From Chryseolinea lacunae (GTDB lineage: Bacteria; Bacteroidota; Bacteroidia; Cytophagales; Cyclobacteriaceae), in contig NZ_JAERRB010000010.1 of NCBI RefSeq assembly GCF_016735595.1, positions 124,001 to 188,000 of the forward strand: 64,000 nucleotides of DNA. Direction: 5' to 3'. The position numbers and the translations under genes were made by a program. This document shows positions 62,033 to 64,000 of the stretch, in pieces. Positions within the stretch are counted from its first letter, which is position 1; each line of letters opens with the position of its first letter. The notes beneath the pieces are model-generated. The model ran no database searches. It worked only from the letters and a program-made list of their open reading frames with translations, and had not been told where the DNA came from.

Positions 62033-62887
62033 ATGGGGAAGAAGCGAAAACGGGACGTTGAGCTCGTTATATTGTCAGACATCCACCTGGGCACCTATGG
62101 GTGTCACGCAGAAGATCTACTGCGTTATCTCAAAACCATCCGTCCCAAAAAACTCATTCTTAACGGCGACATCATAGATATGTGGCAGTTCAGCAAACGC
62201 TATTGGCCCAAGTCGCACATGGCGGTGGTGAAGCACATCACGGGCTTGCTGGCCAAGAACACAAAAATCGTTTACCTCACGGGCAACCACGACGAGATGC
62301 TGCGCAAGTTTTCACACTTCCGCATTGGTTCCTTCCAGATCGACAACAAGCTGGTGTTGAAACTGAACGGCAAGCGCGCGTGGATTTTTCACGGCGATGT
62401 GTTTGATGTGACCATGCAATATTCGAAATGGCTTGCCAAACTGGGCGCCATTGGCTACGACACGCTTATCCTGATCAACACCATGGTGAATTGGTTGCTG
62501 GTGAAACTGGGGCGGGAAAAGATATCGCTTTCCAAACGGGTGAAAGACAGCGTGAAGTCGGCGGTGAAATTCATAAACGATTTTGAGAAGACGGCGGCCG
62601 ACATTGCCATCGAGAACGAATACGACTACGTTATTTGCGGGCACATCCATCACCCGGAAATGAAAAAAATCCAAACCGAAAAAGGTGAAGTTATTTACTT
62701 AAATTCGGGTGACTGGATTGAGAATCTTACAGCTCTGGAGTACGACGCCGGCCAATGGCGCATCTATCGTTATCACGACGATGCCCAGGCCCAGGCCGTT
62801 AAACTCCCCAAGCGCTTCAACGAAAGCCTGGACGACGACAAGATTTTCAAGGGACTGGTCAATGAATTTTTAAACGTTAAAAAGTGA
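62033..62887 (+). CDS. LpxH-like UDP-2,3-diacylglucosamine diphosphatase / metallophosphoesterase
   Basis: A 284-residue calcineurin-like phosphoesterase. Metal-binding motifs in order: SDIHLGTYG, LNGDIIDMW, TGNHDE, FHGDVFD and CGHIHHPEM. The order and the insert of about 60 residues between the fourth and fifth motifs match LpxH-type enzymes that cleave UDP-2,3-diacylglucosamine in lipid A synthesis. Bacteroidota often carry several relatives, so the assignment is to family only. ATG at 62033 is chosen over TTG at 62003. It overlaps the next gene by 4 bases (GTGA). Confidence 0.87.
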   Translation: MGKKRKRDVELVILSDIHLGTYGCHAEDLLRYLKTIRPKKLILNGDIIDMWQFSKRYWPKSHMAVVKHITGLLAKNTKIVYLTGNHDEMLRKFSHFRIGSFQIDNKLVLKLNGKRAWIFHGDVFDVTMQYSKWLAKLGAIGYDTLILINTMVNWLLVKLGREKISLSKRVKDSVKSAVKFINDFEKTAADIAIENEYDYVICGHIHHPEMKKIQTEKGEVIYLNSGDWIENLTALEYDAGQWRIYRYHDDAQAQAVKLPKRFNESLDDDKIFKGLVNEFLNVKK

Positions 62888-63888
62888 AAATCCTTTACGC
62901 CATTCAGGGAACAGGCAACGGTCACCTAGCCCGCGCCGAAGACATCATCCCCATTCTGAAACAATATGGTGACCTCGACTTGTTTGTGAGCGGTGCACAG
63001 GCCGACATCAAACTGGCCTATCCCGTGAAGTACAAATCGAAAGGCCTGAGTTTTTACTTCGGCAAAAGCGGGGGCATCGATTTCGTGAAAACATTTCGGC
63101 ACAACAGCTCGAAGGAAGTGTATAAAGAAATCAAGAAATTCCCTGTAGAAAAATACGACCTCGTCATCAACGACTTTGAGCCCGTGACGGCGTGGGCCTG
63201 CCGCAAGCGCGACATTCCGTGTGTGGGGCTTAGTCATCAGTCATCCTTGTTGTCGCCCAAGGTTCCGAAGCCAAAAAAAATAGACCCGGTGGGAGAATGG
63301 GTGTTGCATAACTATGCACCCGTCGATTCGTATGTGTCGTTTCATTTCAACCGCTACGACAAGAACATGTTCACTCCCGTGATACGTGAGGCAGTGCGCA
63401 AAGCCAAAAACGAAACGAAAGATCACTACACGGTCTACCTGCCGTCGTATGATGACAAGAAGCTGGTGCCTTTGCTGGCAAAGATCAACAACGTGCGCTG
63501 GCACATTTTTTCGAAGCATGCGAAGAAGCCCTACCACGTGGGAAAGCTCTCGGTCTATCCTGTCAACAAAGATGAGTTCGCGGCAAGCATGACGTCGTCG
63601 CGGGGAGTTTTGTGTGGTGCGGGGTTTGAAACTCCGGCTGAGGCGCTCTACCTGGGCAAGAAGCTTTTGGTGGTGCCCATGAAGTCGCAGTTGGAGCAAC
63701 ACTACAATGCCGCGTCGTTGAAACAGCTCGGTGTGCCGGTGTTGAAGAAAATGAAGAAGAAAAGTATCGAAAAGATCATCGAATGGATCGATACCGATGC
63801 CCATGTATCTGTCGACTATAAAGACATCACCGCCGAAGCCGTAGAGATGGCGGTGGCCATGGGAACCCGTAAGATTGGCAAGCAATAA
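62884..63888 (+). CDS. MurG/GT28-like glycosyltransferase
   Basis: A 334-residue GT-B-fold enzyme. The N-terminus MKILYAIQGTGNGHLARAED has the Gly-rich, His-containing loop of the GT28 group (MurG, MGDG synthase); the C-terminal domain has the donor-site block VLCGAGFETPAEALYLGKKL and VPMKSQLEQHYNAASL. Start is GTG at 62884, overlapping the phosphoesterase stop. The tight pairing suggests a joint role in glycolipid or surface glycan metabolism. Acceptor and donor are unknown. Confidence 0.88.
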   Translation: MKILYAIQGTGNGHLARAEDIIPILKQYGDLDLFVSGAQADIKLAYPVKYKSKGLSFYFGKSGGIDFVKTFRHNSSKEVYKEIKKFPVEKYDLVINDFEPVTAWACRKRDIPCVGLSHQSSLLSPKVPKPKKIDPVGEWVLHNYAPVDSYVSFHFNRYDKNMFTPVIREAVRKAKNETKDHYTVYLPSYDDKKLVPLLAKINNVRWHIFSKHAKKPYHVGKLSVYPVNKDEFAASMTSSRGVLCGAGFETPAEALYLGKKLLVVPMKSQLEQHYNAASLKQLGVPVLKKMKKKSIEKIIEWIDTDAHVSVDYKDITAEAVEMAVAMGTRKIGKQ

Positions 63889-64000
63889 GCTTCATTTAGC
63901 AAGCCGGAGCATCCCGAACATTAAACTTTTCATAACTGCCCTGTAAACGTGGGGTAATAGTGGAGTTGTACTTTGTCGTTCATAAAGCTATGGGCGACAA
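63889..64000. other. Window end, intergenic
   Basis: 112 bases with no complete gene. An ATG at 63990 (MGD...) could open the next plus-strand gene but only four codons are visible. A TACTTTG-like box at about 63969 may be its promoter. Confidence 0.35.

Noticed and set aside
1-64000. tRNA, rRNA, tmRNA or CRISPR genes
   Set aside because: I searched the intergenic gaps by eye for cloverleaf-like or repeated structures and found none that hold up; a tRNAscan or Infernal run would settle this.

Overview
The window reads as a chromosomal segment of a Bacteroidota bacterium, most likely from the Cytophagales. Supporting signs are the promoter style (TAnnTTTG -7 boxes, some paired with an upstream TTTG or TTG), few recognisable Shine-Dalgarno sequences, a giant secreted protein ending in a type IX secretion (T9SS) C-terminal domain with a YPNPA motif, and the gene order groES / secG / unknown / lptE / sigma-54 activator / miaB. 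The genus is not resolved. There is no rRNA, tRNA, CRISPR array, intact insertion sequence or prophage.

Layout. 1-6119: mostly minus-strand housekeeping and envelope genes. 6120-6486: a gap with strong palindromes. 6487-11829: a gamma-class carbonic anhydrase relative, an OmpH/Skp-like chaperone, and a large nucleotide-translocase-like carrier fused to HEAT repeats and a cyclic-nucleotide-binding-like domain. 11830-12422: a 593-base gap holding three tandem diverged copies of what looks like a small RNA gene, each with a Bacteroidota promoter, an almost invariant 22-base 5' segment and a long hairpin terminator whose arms co-vary. 12423-19820: a c-type-cytochrome-like protein, two YceI paralogues, a beta-barrel, a sodium/solute symporter, OsmC, MetZ, a MoeB-rhodanese fusion and a PRC-barrel protein. 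20124-25355: electron transfer flavoprotein, bifunctional nuclease, nucleoside transporter with a terminator-like leader hairpin, TrmH and a SanA-like protein. 25415-31298: an outer-membrane DUF5686-type protein, thrS, then infC-rpmI-rplT.

31487-47053 is the most unusual protein-coding block: a membrane-anchored STAND ATPase with WD40 repeats, translationally coupled to an outer-membrane barrel, which overlaps a lipoprotein gene, followed 78 bases later by a 3325-residue T9SS cargo with 14 Ig-like domains in a two-domain super-repeat of about 516 bases. A convergent sigma-54 response regulator and hybrid histidine kinase follow. 50539-63888 holds TerB-like, rhomboid, holA, a 1011-residue TPR protein with an outer-membrane barrel partner, SPOR, TonB-like, folC-trmB, and an LpxH-like phosphoesterase overlapping a glycosyltransferase.

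Functionally, much of the window serves the envelope: export (SecG, OmpH, LptE), energy transduction (TonB-like), T9SS surface display and lipid A or surface glycan chemistry. The strongest candidates for undescribed biology are the triplicated small RNA and the STAND/barrel/lipoprotein/giant-adhesin operon.
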